Part shown: in pieces, positions 8,348 through 16,505 of the stretch
Position numbering within the stretch: the first letter of the stretch is position 1
Layout of the letters: each line of letters starts with the position of its first letter
Assembly: GCF_006442205.1 (NCBI RefSeq)
Contig: NZ_VFVR01000008.1
Coordinates: 124,001-188,000, forward strand
Source of the DNA: Mesorhizobium sp. B2-3-12
GTDB lineage: Bacteria; Pseudomonadota; Alphaproteobacteria; Rhizobiales; Rhizobiaceae
Reading direction: 5' to 3'
Length of the DNA: 64,000 bases
Position numbers and translations under genes: made by a program
Notes under the pieces: generated by a model
What the model was told of the DNA's origin: nothing
Databases searched by the model: none
Seen by the model: only the letters and a program-made list of their open reading frames with translations

Positions 8348-9272
8348 GCATGGATCCCTCGAATTGCATCGGCCCGCCATAGTTGCGGGGCAAGGTAGAG
8401 ATGGCGCGCGAGGCAATTTGCGTCGCGGCGGCAAGGCAGGCGGAGAGCTTCCGTCCCTCGGCAAAAGCAGCCAGGAAGGCGGCGTTGAAGACGTCGCCGG
8501 CGCCGATCGTGTCGACCACCCTGACATCGGGCGCGGCGGCCTCGACGAGGGCGCTGTCCGGGCCAATGGCGATCGCCCCTCGCGGCCCGCGCTTGACCAC
8601 GAAGATCGCACCCTTTCTCATGCTGGATCGGATTTCGCGCGCCGCTTCCTCAGGACTTGGTAATCCAGCCAGGGTCACCGTCTCGACCTCGTTGAACAGC
8701 GCCAGCGCGCAGCGCGACAGCCATGCTCTTGTCGCGCTGCAATTGACTTCGGTCCAGCCGTCGATCGGCCAGCCGGTGTCGAGCGCCACCGAAATGTCGT
8801 GGCTGTCGGCCCAGTCGAAAAGCGCGTCATAGTCGCGGGTGAGATCCTCTGTCAGGAAGGAGCCGGAGAGCAGCGCGTAGCCGCCGGAGAGCGCGCTGCC
8901 GTCGAGAACGGACAGGACATCGCCGAGGCCAAGGCGCGGCAGGTGGCCGCGCGTGGTCAGAAAAGTCCGTTCGCCATCGGGATGGGTCATGCCGACCGAC
9001 AAGGTCGTGCCTTCGGGACGGATCGTCCATTTTTCGGCGCGCGGTCCGAACGCTTCGCGAAGCCAGCGGCCGAACTGGTCGTCACCGACATTGGCGGCAA
9101 TCGCGAAATCGACGCCCAGCGCCTGCCAGGCGAGCCCGGTGTTGCCGGCCTGGCCGCCGACGCGCAATTCATCATGATCGACCACGGTCTCGGTTCCCGC
9201 CTTCGGCCATGGCGCGACGGGGCCGACAATCAGGTCGACATTGACGTTGCCGATCACCGCCAGCGGACGCAT
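8334..9272 (-). CDS. PfkB-family sugar kinase
   Basis: ATP-dependent kinase of the ribokinase/PfkB family, 312 residues. The N-terminus MRPLAVIGNVNVDLIVG and the Gly-rich GGQAGNTGLAWQALG are the first family signature. The second, DTIGAGDVFNAAFLAAF, holds the catalytic base Asp and the anion-hole GAGD. It begins at the ATG overlapping the stop of the SIS-domain gene (ATGA at 9272-9269) and is thus coupled to it. Together with that gene it suggests a phosphorylated aminated or ketose sugar intermediate, as in fructoselysine- or galactosamine-type pathways. The exact substrate is not visible. Confidence 0.9.
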   Translation of the reverse strand: MRPLAVIGNVNVDLIVGPVAPWPKAGTETVVDHDELRVGGQAGNTGLAWQALGVDFAIAANVGDDQFGRWLREAFGPRAEKWTIRPEGTTLSVGMTHPDGERTFLTTRGHLPRLGLGDVLSVLDGSALSGGYALLSGSFLTEDLTRDYDALFDWADSHDISVALDTGWPIDGWTEVNCSATRAWLSRCALALFNEVETVTLAGLPSPEEAAREIRSSMRKGAIFVVKRGPRGAIAIGPDSALVEAAAPDVRVVDTIGAGDVFNAAFLAAFAEGRKLSACLAAATQIASRAISTLPRNYGGPMQFEGSMHERA

Positions 9273-10288
9273 CACTCGCTCCTGGTGATCTTGGTGGTGC
9301 GCACGGGCGTGCCGGCGTTGTCGACGCGGCTGTCGGCGAAGGCGATCATCAGGCGCTGCGCCACCGGCAGCATGGCGAAGATCGCGGCCATCCCCTCGGC
9401 CGGTTCGAACGAGAGCGTGACGGCACCGCCGACCGGAGCCTGTCCGGACGCGTCGAAGACGACCAGCGGCGCACCGGCCTCGACCACGGATGTAGCCATC
9501 GCGGTCACCAGTCCGGAGGTCGGGTCGTTGCCGCGAAACAGGATGACGCCGATTTTGGGGCCGAGCATCTCCATCGGGCCGTGCCGCAACTGGCCGCCTT
9601 CGAGGGAAAAGCAGGGCAGTCGCGACAGTTCCGTCAGGCCAAGCGCCAGGGCTTCGGCGACGCCTTGCAGGCGGCGGCCGGAGGTGACGATGGTCTCCAC
9701 TTTGCCCAGCGCGGCGAGCGCGGACGCAATGTCGCAATCCTGCGGAGCCCGGAGCGCGGCAAGGGCAGGAGCGGGATCCTCGCCCAGAGCCGCCAGGATG
9801 GCGAGGTGCAGGGCCAGGGTCACGGTCAGGCTGCGGGTCGCGGCGAAAGCCAGTTCGGTGCCGCCGGCGCCGACCAGGCAAGGCGCGGTGCGGGCGAGAT
9901 ATGAACCGCCTTCGAGCGTCAGGCCGAAAATGTCCGGGCCGCCGCCGGCCTGCGAAAACCATCTGACGACCTCGGCGCTCTCGCCGGATTGCGAGGTAAC
10001 GATCACGGTGCGCCCCTCGAGCGGCAACGGTTGGCCAAGCTGTTCGGACAGCGGCAGCGCCAGCGCATCGACGCCAAGCGCGCGATAAAGCGGCTCGACC
10101 GCACGGCCTACGGCATGCGAGCCGCCCATGCCGAGCAGGAGCAGGCGGCCGGTCCGCTTGATGGAGCTGGCGGCCTTTTGCGCCTCGGCCGCGTTCTGCC
10201 GGAACGAAGTGATGGCGTCCGCATGCTGGCGTGCCATTTCGCGGTCGATGGCGGCCAGTCCGGCCGGCCGGTTTCTTGCTGCGGTCAT
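9272..10288 (-). CDS. double SIS-domain sugar isomerase/deglycase (AgaS/FrlB/GlmS-C like)
   Basis: Protein of about 338 residues with two sugar-isomerase (SIS) domains: LLLLGMGGSHAVGRA and TVIVTSQSGESAEVVRW in the first, and GLTELSRLPCFSLEGGQLRHGPMEML in the second. The latter is the conserved E-x2-Q/E-x2-HGP region of GlmS-type enzymes. There is no glutaminase domain, so it should act as an isomerase, deaminase or deglycase on a phosphosugar, not as a full GlmS. Three ATG codons are in tandem (10294-10286). I chose the last because GAAAGG is then six bases away. It overlaps the permease stop, showing an operon. Confidence 0.85.
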   Translation of the reverse strand: MTAARNRPAGLAAIDREMARQHADAITSFRQNAAEAQKAASSIKRTGRLLLLGMGGSHAVGRAVEPLYRALGVDALALPLSEQLGQPLPLEGRTVIVTSQSGESAEVVRWFSQAGGGPDIFGLTLEGGSYLARTAPCLVGAGGTELAFAATRSLTVTLALHLAILAALGEDPAPALAALRAPQDCDIASALAALGKVETIVTSGRRLQGVAEALALGLTELSRLPCFSLEGGQLRHGPMEMLGPKIGVILFRGNDPTSGLVTAMATSVVEAGAPLVVFDASGQAPVGGAVTLSFEPAEGMAAIFAMLPVAQRLMIAFADSRVDNAGTPVRTTKITRSE

Positions 10289-10290
10289 CA

Positions 10291-11136
10291 TCATCCTTTC
10301 ACACCGCCACTGGTCAGGCCCGAGATCAGCGCCCGCTGCATGACGAGGCCGATCAGCACCGGTGGCAAGGCCGCCAGCACGCCAGCGGTCGCGATCAGCC
10401 CGTAGTCGGAAACACGGCCGCCGGCCAGATCGGCGATGGCAACCGTCAATGTCTTGGCGCGCTGGTCGGAGGTGAACAGCAGCGCGTAGAAGAATTCGTC
10501 CCAGGCCAGCAGCAGGGCAAACAAAGCCGATGTCGCCATCACCGGTGCCGCCAGCGGCAGCGTGATGATGCGCAATGTCTGGAACAGGCCGGCGCCGTCG
10601 ATCATCGCCGCCGCCTCGATCTCGCGCGGGATGGAATCGAAGCCTGATTTCATCAGCCATGTGGTGAAGGGCGCCAGGATGGTCAGATACACCAGCGCCA
10701 GGCCAAAGACATTGTTGAGCAGGCCGAGATGCGACAGGCCCATATAGAGCGGCACGGCGAGCGCCACCGGCGGCAGCATGTAGGTGGCGATGACCATCGA
10801 CAGCGACCAGCCGATCGCGGGTGTGCGCGACACCGCCCAGCCGGCGGGGATGGCCAAGGCGAGCGCGGCCAGCGTCGCCATGCCGGATATTTCCAGGCTG
10901 TTGCGCAGCGATGCGGTGAAGGCGGCGCCGGCGCTGTTTTCGGCCGTCGACAGCAATTGCTGGTAACGCGAGAAATCGGCGACCTGCGGCCACCAGCGCA
11001 GCGGCTTGGCGGCGAGGTCGGCGGCCGGCGAAATGCTCATGATGAACAGCCAGGCGATAGGCGCCAGGATGATCGCGGCGAGCAGCAGCGCGCAGGCGTG
11101 GATGAAGATGGTGAAAGCGAGGCTCCTGCGTTCCAT
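10291..11136 (-). CDS. sugar ABC transporter permease (MalG type)
   Basis: Second inner-membrane permease of the CUT1 importer, 281 residues, about six membrane helices. The EAA loop reads EIEAAAMIDGAGLFQTLRIITLPLAAP, which contacts the ATPase. The ATG at 11136 overlaps the TGA of the other permease by one base (TGATG), so the two are translated in tandem. It has the usual length and the MalG-like large periplasmic loop near the start (LRWWPQVADFSRYQQLL). Confidence 0.93.
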   Translation of the reverse strand: MERRSLAFTIFIHACALLLAAIILAPIAWLFIMSISPAADLAAKPLRWWPQVADFSRYQQLLSTAENSAGAAFTASLRNSLEISGMATLAALALAIPAGWAVSRTPAIGWSLSMVIATYMLPPVALAVPLYMGLSHLGLLNNVFGLALVYLTILAPFTTWLMKSGFDSIPREIEAAAMIDGAGLFQTLRIITLPLAAPVMATSALFALLLAWDEFFYALLFTSDQRAKTLTVAIADLAGGRVSDYGLIATAGVLAALPPVLIGLVMQRALISGLTSGGVKG

Positions 11137-12020
11137 CAGGCGGCGCTCCCGGCGGTCTTTCGGACCAGGGCCGCATAGGCGACGGCAAGCAGCGTGACGA
11201 GCAAGGTGACAATCAGCGCCAGCGACGCTCCCGAGCCGGCACGCTGGAAGGAGAAGGCTTCCTGGTAGACCAGGATAGAGAGCGTGCGCGTGGTGTTGGC
11301 CGGGCCGCCGCGGGTCATCACCCAGATGATGTCGAAGACCTTGAAGGCCTCGATGGTGCGCAGCACCAGCGCCACCATCAGCGGGCCGGCGAGATAGGGC
11401 AGGATGACGAAGCGGAAGCGGTTGAAAGGTCCCGCACCGTCGACCAGCGAGGCGGCGGTGATGTCGCGCGGCACCGCCTGCAGGGCGGCGAGCGCGATCA
11501 GCGCCACCAGCGGAAAGTTCTTCCAGCAATCGGCGACGATCAGGGCGGCGAGTGCCGTTCCCGGCTCGCCGAGCCAGGAGCGATAGGCGTCGATGAGATG
11601 AAGTTGCGTCAAGGCCGCGTTGAGCGCGCCATATTCGGGATTGTAGATCAGCCGCCACAGCGTGGCGTTGACCACCGTTGGTAGCGCCCAAGGCAGGATC
11701 ATCAAGGCGCGCAGGACGGCGCGGCCGCGAAACTGCTGGTTGAGCAGAAGCGCGGCCACCACGCCAATCACCATTTCAGCGGCAACCGAAACCACCGCGA
11801 ATAATGTCGTGGTCACCAGCGTACGCGAGAAATTCGAGTTCGACAGCATGTTGGAATAATTGTCGAAGCCGACGAAATTGCCGCCGGTGCCGACCAGCTT
11901 GGCGTCGGTGAAGGAGAGGCCGACCGTGTCGACCAGCGGCCAGCCGATGACGGCGACCATGACCACGAGCAGGGGCAGCATCAGCAGCCACGCGCGGGTT
12001 GTCATCCAGGTGCCCGACAT
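11136..12020 (-). CDS. sugar ABC transporter permease (MalF/UgpA type)
   Basis: First permease of the CUT1 importer, 294 residues. Hydrophobic helices begin at AWLLMLPLLVVMVAVIGWPLV. The cytoplasmic EAA loop is DITAASLVDGAGPFNRFRFVILPYLAGP, and a conserved IWVMTRGGPANTT motif follows. It is downstream of the binding-protein gene, separated by about 80 bases that contain a perfect palindrome, and upstream of and overlapping the second permease. Confidence 0.93.
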   Translation of the reverse strand: MSGTWMTTRAWLLMLPLLVVMVAVIGWPLVDTVGLSFTDAKLVGTGGNFVGFDNYSNMLSNSNFSRTLVTTTLFAVVSVAAEMVIGVVAALLLNQQFRGRAVLRALMILPWALPTVVNATLWRLIYNPEYGALNAALTQLHLIDAYRSWLGEPGTALAALIVADCWKNFPLVALIALAALQAVPRDITAASLVDGAGPFNRFRFVILPYLAGPLMVALVLRTIEAFKVFDIIWVMTRGGPANTTRTLSILVYQEAFSFQRAGSGASLALIVTLLVTLLAVAYAALVRKTAGSAA

Positions 12021-12060
12021 TGGAGGCGCCTCTCTTTATTCGTCTGGATTTGGACATAGC

Positions 12061-12086
12061 ACGGGCGGCGCCATGGCGCCGCCCGT
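12061..12086. repeat. 26-base perfect palindrome between binding protein and permease
   Basis: A complete palindrome with arms ACGGGCGGCGCCA and its complement, with no T run. It sits in the gap after the highly expressed binding-protein gene. Such intercistronic stem-loops usually protect the upstream message and lower expression of the permeases. The core GGCGGCGCCA/TGGCGCCGCC recurs at 16442-16464, so it may be a REP-like repeat. Confidence 0.75.
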
Positions 12087-12101
12087 ATCAAGGATATCAG
12101 C

Positions 12102-13340
12102 TCAGAGACCGCTGTTCTGCGCGGCGGTCTTCAGCGCATCTTCCGGGGAAGCCGTGCCGAGCAGCGATTCCTGGATGGCCTGCTGCAGCGCGGTCGACAG
12201 CTCCTGGTATTTCGGCGTGGTCGGGCGTGGATACATGGCTGCCAGGCCGAGCTTGGCGGCGGCGATCAGTTCCTCCTGGCCCTTGGTGACGGCCGGGTCG
12301 TCATAGGACGAGGCCCAGATCGGCAGCGACAGCTTCGCGTACTGGTTCTGCGTTGCCTGCGAGGTCATGAACTCGATGTACTTCCAGGCTTCGTCTGGAT
12401 GCTTGGAGACCGCGGTGACGCCGAGGCCCATCGAGCCGTTGACGGCCGACACTTCGCTGGTGCCAGCAACGCCCGGCGCCGGCACGACACCGACCTTGCC
12501 GGCCACCTTCGAGTCCTTCGGGTCGTTGGCCATGTTGTACATGTAGGTCCAGTTCAGCGCGAAGGCGGCATCGCCGTTCTCGAAGACCTTGCGAACGTCC
12601 TCTTCCAGGAATTCCTTGGAATTGGGATTGGTCAGGCCCGACTTGTAGCTGTCGACCATGTATTTCAGCGCCAGCAGGCCGCCGCCATTCTGGAAGTCGG
12701 GCTTGCCGTCCTTGAGGAAGTCGCCGCCATAGGCGCTGACCAGCGTGGTATAGTCGCAGATGGCGGCCTCGGCCTGTGACCAGCTCCAGGCGATCGGCGT
12801 CTTCAGCAGGCCCTTGTCCTGGATGATCTTGGCCTGCGCACCGAGCTCTTCCCAGGTCTTGGGCGGGGTCTTGATGCCGGCCTTTTCCAGAATTTCCTTG
12901 TTGTAGAACAGGTATTTGGTGTCGAGAATCCAGGGCATGCCATAGGACTTGCCGTCATACTGAACGGTGGTCCAGGCGCCGGGCAGCACGCCCTTCTTCA
13001 TGTCGTCGGTGATCTTGGAAGACACATCGACCAGCACCTTGTTGGTGGCGTATTCGGCCGGCCAGATGACGTCGAACAGGACGACGTCATAGCCGCCGCC
13101 CGAACCTTGAGCGAGCACGGTCTTGTCGTGCAGGCCCTCATAAGGGACGAATTCCAGATTGACCTTGACGTCCGGATTGGCCTTGGTGAAGGCATCCGTC
13201 ATGGCGCGCACGTCGGCCTCGCTATAGGCGGCCTGTGCCATGAAAAGCGCGTTGAGCGTCGTCTCGGCGAAGGCGTGAGGGACAGTGAGCCCTCCGATGA
13301 AGACTGCGCCCAGAAGCGTCCTACCAATCGATTTCAGCAT
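12102..13340 (-). CDS. extracellular sugar-binding protein of ABC transporter (family 1)
   Basis: Periplasmic solute-binding protein, 412 residues, with a signal peptide ending near FAETTLNALF. Family-1 features are visible: DAFTKANPDVKVNLEFVPYEGL, GGYDVVLFDVIWPAEYATN and GKSYGMPWILDTKYLFYNKEIL. It opens the operon that runs through two permeases, a SIS enzyme, a PfkB kinase and the ATPase. Family 1 binds oligosaccharides, sugar alcohols and glycosyl compounds; the enzymes of this operon suggest an aminated sugar or Amadori-type compound, but this is inference. Expression is probably controlled by the divergent ROK regulator. Confidence 0.93.
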   Translation of the reverse strand: MLKSIGRTLLGAVFIGGLTVPHAFAETTLNALFMAQAAYSEADVRAMTDAFTKANPDVKVNLEFVPYEGLHDKTVLAQGSGGGYDVVLFDVIWPAEYATNKVLVDVSSKITDDMKKGVLPGAWTTVQYDGKSYGMPWILDTKYLFYNKEILEKAGIKTPPKTWEELGAQAKIIQDKGLLKTPIAWSWSQAEAAICDYTTLVSAYGGDFLKDGKPDFQNGGGLLALKYMVDSYKSGLTNPNSKEFLEEDVRKVFENGDAAFALNWTYMYNMANDPKDSKVAGKVGVVPAPGVAGTSEVSAVNGSMGLGVTAVSKHPDEAWKYIEFMTSQATQNQYAKLSLPIWASSYDDPAVTKGQEELIAAAKLGLAAMYPRPTTPKYQELSTALQQAIQESLLGTASPEDALKTAAQNSGL

Positions 13341-13418
13341 CTTCTTCTCCCATTTCCGAAGGTGACGGGCCGGCGTTCCCTGCCTTCCCGGGTTGATGTC
13401 GCGTGACTTGTGTTTCTA

Positions 13419-13441
13419 TTAAGTCAATTCGCTTGACTTAA
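13419..13441. promoter_or_regulatory. probable operator of the ROK regulator
   Basis: A perfect 9-base inverted repeat, TTAAGTCAA-N5-TTGACTTAA, AT-rich against a GC-rich background, in the 145-base space between the divergent ABC operon and the ROK gene. Position and symmetry fit a dimeric repressor site for the sugar operon and for autoregulation. The binding protein is inferred from context. Confidence 0.7.
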
Positions 13442-13484
13442 TTAGTCGATCAATATTCTAGTGGAGTCAAGAGGGGAAACGCCG

Positions 13485-14699
13485 GTGGACGACATCAGCC
13501 CGATCCGCGCCAAGAGCGGCACCAACCAGGAAGGCACGAGCGCCCACAACCGCCGCGTCATGATCGAGGCGCTGCGTCTCAATGGCGCCCTCTCGCGGGC
13601 CGATTTGGCACGGGCGACGCAGCTCACCAAACAGGCGGTCTCCAACATCATCGAGGACCTGGAAAGCGACGGTCTGGTCGTCGCGCTCGATGCGGTGCGC
13701 AAGGGCAGGGGCCAGCCGTCGACCCCCTACAGGCTGGTGCCGGAAGGCGCCTTCGCCATCGGCCTGCAGATCGATCGTCATCTGACGCGGGCGGTCGCGG
13801 TCGATCTGATGGGCAGCGTGCTGGCGCGCGCCGAGGCGAACCTGCCTTTCGATGAGCCGTCAAAGGGCGTCGAGGTGATCCTCGGTCTGATCGATGGCGT
13901 ACGACGCGAGCTGACCGGCATCTCCTCGCAGTCGGAAAAACGCCTTGTGGGCCTCGGCGTCGCCATGCCCGGCCCGTTCGGACTGAAGAATTCGGACGAC
14001 AAATGGATGATGCCGGCCTGGCAGAAGTTCCCGCTGCTCGACACGCTGGCAACGGGCACCGGCCTGAATGTCGGCCTGCAGAACGACGCCGCCGCCTGCG
14101 CGACGGCCGAGCGCATCGTGGGTGCCGCGCATGGTGTTGACCACGCAGTGTGCCTCTATGTCGGCTATGGTATTGGCGCCGGACTGATCCTAAACGGCGA
14201 GCTGTACAGCGGCGGCCATGGCAATGCCGGCGAAATCGGCATGGCCCTGCTGTCGCCGGCCGGCCCCGGCTCGACACCGCTCGAACATCGCGCGTCGCTG
14301 GCCTCGCTTTACCAGCATCTTGGTCTCGATCCCGCCGACGAGCGCCTCTACGAAAAGATCGGTGCGCTGGCCGAGGCGGGGGATGTGAAGATCATGCACT
14401 GGATCGAGGGTGCGGCGCATGACCTGCGCTGGAGCGTGCATCTCATCGAAACCATCTTCGATCCGCAAACCGTCATCCTGACCAGCGGCGCGCCCGAAGC
14501 GCTGGCGCGCCGGCTCGTCGAGGCCATGCATCCGCTGCTACCGTCCATCGCCGACCGGCCCGGCCGGACCTTGCCGCGCCTGCAACTCGGCACCACCGAT
14601 CCCTGGTCGATCGCGCTGGGCGCTGCGGCGGCGCCGATCAGCCGCGCCTTCGATCCACTGTTCTCGGCCATTCTGAAGACACGTTCGGGTCCGGCGTGA
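13485..14699 (+). CDS. ROK-family transcriptional regulator
   Basis: Sugar-responsive repressor, about 404 residues. An N-terminal winged helix (GALSRADLARATQLTKQAVSNIIEDLESDGLV) is followed by a ROK kinase-like domain (VGLGVAMPGPFG, LQNDAAACATAE, VGYGIGAGLILNGELYSGGHGNAGEIGM). The usual ROK zinc-binding Cys cluster after this motif is absent (PAGPGSTPLEHRAS). GTG 13485 is preferred because GGGGAA lies six bases upstream; a GTG at 13461 is possible. It is divergent from the sugar ABC operon and likely controls it, sensing the sugar or its phosphate. Confidence 0.9.
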   Translation: MDDISPIRAKSGTNQEGTSAHNRRVMIEALRLNGALSRADLARATQLTKQAVSNIIEDLESDGLVVALDAVRKGRGQPSTPYRLVPEGAFAIGLQIDRHLTRAVAVDLMGSVLARAEANLPFDEPSKGVEVILGLIDGVRRELTGISSQSEKRLVGLGVAMPGPFGLKNSDDKWMMPAWQKFPLLDTLATGTGLNVGLQNDAAACATAERIVGAAHGVDHAVCLYVGYGIGAGLILNGELYSGGHGNAGEIGMALLSPAGPGSTPLEHRASLASLYQHLGLDPADERLYEKIGALAEAGDVKIMHWIEGAAHDLRWSVHLIETIFDPQTVILTSGAPEALARRLVEAMHPLLPSIADRPGRTLPRLQLGTTDPWSIALGAAAAPISRAFDPLFSAILKTRSGPA

Positions 14700-14813
14700 G
14701 AACCCGTCGGCCCGGCTTGCTCCAGCCAAGCCATTCCTGGTCGTCACACAGGGTTCATCGTGCGGACATAGCGTCATTCCCGGTTCTTTGCTGCAATGCA
14801 AAAGGAGTGGGAC

Positions 14814-16415
14814 ATGGTGGATATAGTTTCAAACGAGGCGGGGATTCCGAGACCGGATCATCCGCTTGAACAATCGAGTGGCGCCAAATGGTTCCTGCCC
14901 GCCTTCGGCGTGCTGGTGCTGGTCGGCGTGGTCTATGTCGGCTACGCGCTGAGCCAGGACCTGGCGGAAGCCAAGACCGTGCCGTGGATCCTGCTCGGCA
15001 TCGCCCTGGTGATCGCGCTCGGCTTCGAATTCGTCAACGGCTTCCACGATACCGCCAACGCGGTGGCGACGGTCATCTACACGCGCTCGCTACCGGCCGA
15101 ATTCGCCGTCATGTGGTCGGGCTTCTTCAACTTCCTCGGGGTTCTTACCTCCAGCGGCGCGGTTGCCTTCGGCATCCTCTCGCTGCTGCCCGTCGAACTG
15201 ATCCTGCAGGTCGGCTCCTCTTCCGGTTTCGCGATGGTGTTCGCGCTGCTCGTCGCGGCAATCCTTTGGAACCTCGGCACCTGGTTCCTCGGCCTGCCGG
15301 CGTCGAGCTCGCACACGATGGTCGGTTCGATCATCGGCGTCGGCCTCGCCAACCAGTTCATGGCACCGGCCGGCAGCGCCACCAGCGGCGTCGACTGGTC
15401 GCAGGCGACCAATGTCGGCACGACCTTGCTGGTTTCGCCGATTGTCGGCTTCTTTGCCGCCGCCGCCTTGCTCTATGCGATGAAGCTTCTGGTGCGCAAC
15501 AAGGCCCTTTACGAGGCGCCGAAGGGCAACACCCCGCCGCCCCTGTGGATCCGGGCACTGCTGATCTTCACCTGCACGGGCGTCAGCTTCGCGCATGGCT
15601 CCAATGACGGCCAGAAGGGCATGGGTCTGATCATGCTGATCCTGATCGGCGTCGTGCCGACGGCCTTCGCGCTCAACCGCACCCCCGACATCAACTATCT
15701 CGAGGCCTATAAGACCGCTTCGGTCGGGGTCGAGCAGGCGCTGGGCAAGTATGTCAAGCCAGGCGTCACCGTCACGGATGCAAAGGCGGCCGTGCAGGAT
15801 GCCGTGCGCACCCGCACCTGGAGCGACCAGACGACGGTCGCGCTGCAGACCTACATCCACAACACCACCGCCGGGCTGCAGCCTTATGCGTCGGTCGAGA
15901 AGGTGCCGACCGATCTGGTCAGCAACGCCCGCAACGACATCTACCTGATCGGCGAGGCGCTGAAGCTGATCGACAAGAAGCAGCTGCTGCCGATGGAGGC
16001 CGCCGACCTGAAAGCGGTGACCGACTATCACAAGGCCGTCGACAACGCGACGAAGTTCATCCCGCTCTGGGTGAAGATCGCGGTTGCGCTGGCGCTCGGG
16101 CTCGGCACCATGGTCGGCTGGAAGCGCATCGTCGTCACCGTCGGCGAGAAGATCGGCAAGAGCCACCTGACCTATGGCCAGGGCGCCGCCGCCGAACTCG
16201 TCGCCATGGTGACCATCGGCATGGCCGACCGCCTGGGCCTGCCGGTGTCGACGACCCATGTGCTGTCGTCCGGCGTCGCCGGAACAATGGCGGCCAATGG
16301 CTCGGGCCTGCAATGGTCGACGGTTCGCAACCTGCTGCTGGCCTGGGTGCTGACGCTGCCCTGCTCGATCACGCTGGCCTTCGTGCTGTTCATCGTCTTC
16401 CGTCAGGTGTTCTGA
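14814..16415 (+). CDS. pit: inorganic phosphate transporter, PiT family
   Basis: Low-affinity phosphate:cation symporter, 533 residues, with about ten membrane helices. The two internal repeats carry the family signatures GFHDTANAVATVIYTRSL near residue 72 and SFAHGSNDGQKGMGL near residue 263. A second-half PVSTTHVLSSGVAGTM motif matches the first-half PASSSHTMVGSIIGVG. A long hydrophilic loop (about residues 300-410) separates the two halves. ATG 14814 is chosen with AAAGGAG seven bases upstream; an in-frame ATG at 14796 precedes that site. No PhoU-like accessory gene is adjacent. Confidence 0.93.
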   Translation: MVDIVSNEAGIPRPDHPLEQSSGAKWFLPAFGVLVLVGVVYVGYALSQDLAEAKTVPWILLGIALVIALGFEFVNGFHDTANAVATVIYTRSLPAEFAVMWSGFFNFLGVLTSSGAVAFGILSLLPVELILQVGSSSGFAMVFALLVAAILWNLGTWFLGLPASSSHTMVGSIIGVGLANQFMAPAGSATSGVDWSQATNVGTTLLVSPIVGFFAAAALLYAMKLLVRNKALYEAPKGNTPPPLWIRALLIFTCTGVSFAHGSNDGQKGMGLIMLILIGVVPTAFALNRTPDINYLEAYKTASVGVEQALGKYVKPGVTVTDAKAAVQDAVRTRTWSDQTTVALQTYIHNTTAGLQPYASVEKVPTDLVSNARNDIYLIGEALKLIDKKQLLPMEAADLKAVTDYHKAVDNATKFIPLWVKIAVALALGLGTMVGWKRIVVTVGEKIGKSHLTYGQGAAAELVAMVTIGMADRLGLPVSTTHVLSSGVAGTMAANGSGLQWSTVRNLLLAWVLTLPCSITLAFVLFIVFRQVF

Positions 16416-16441
16416 GCGGTCTACGCAAGTGATGCACTACC

Positions 16442-16464
16442 GGCGGCGCCAGTTTGGCGCCGCC
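16442..16464. repeat. GC-rich stem-loop after the phosphate transporter gene
   Basis: Ten-base arms GGCGGCGCCA and TGGCGCCGCC with a three-base loop, 26 bases after the pit stop codon. There is no T run, so termination is uncertain. The arms match the core of the palindrome at 12061-12086. Confidence 0.6.
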
Positions 16465-16505
16465 TCGCTTTCGGGGGATGTTCTCCCTAACGATCGGCGG
16501 CAGTC

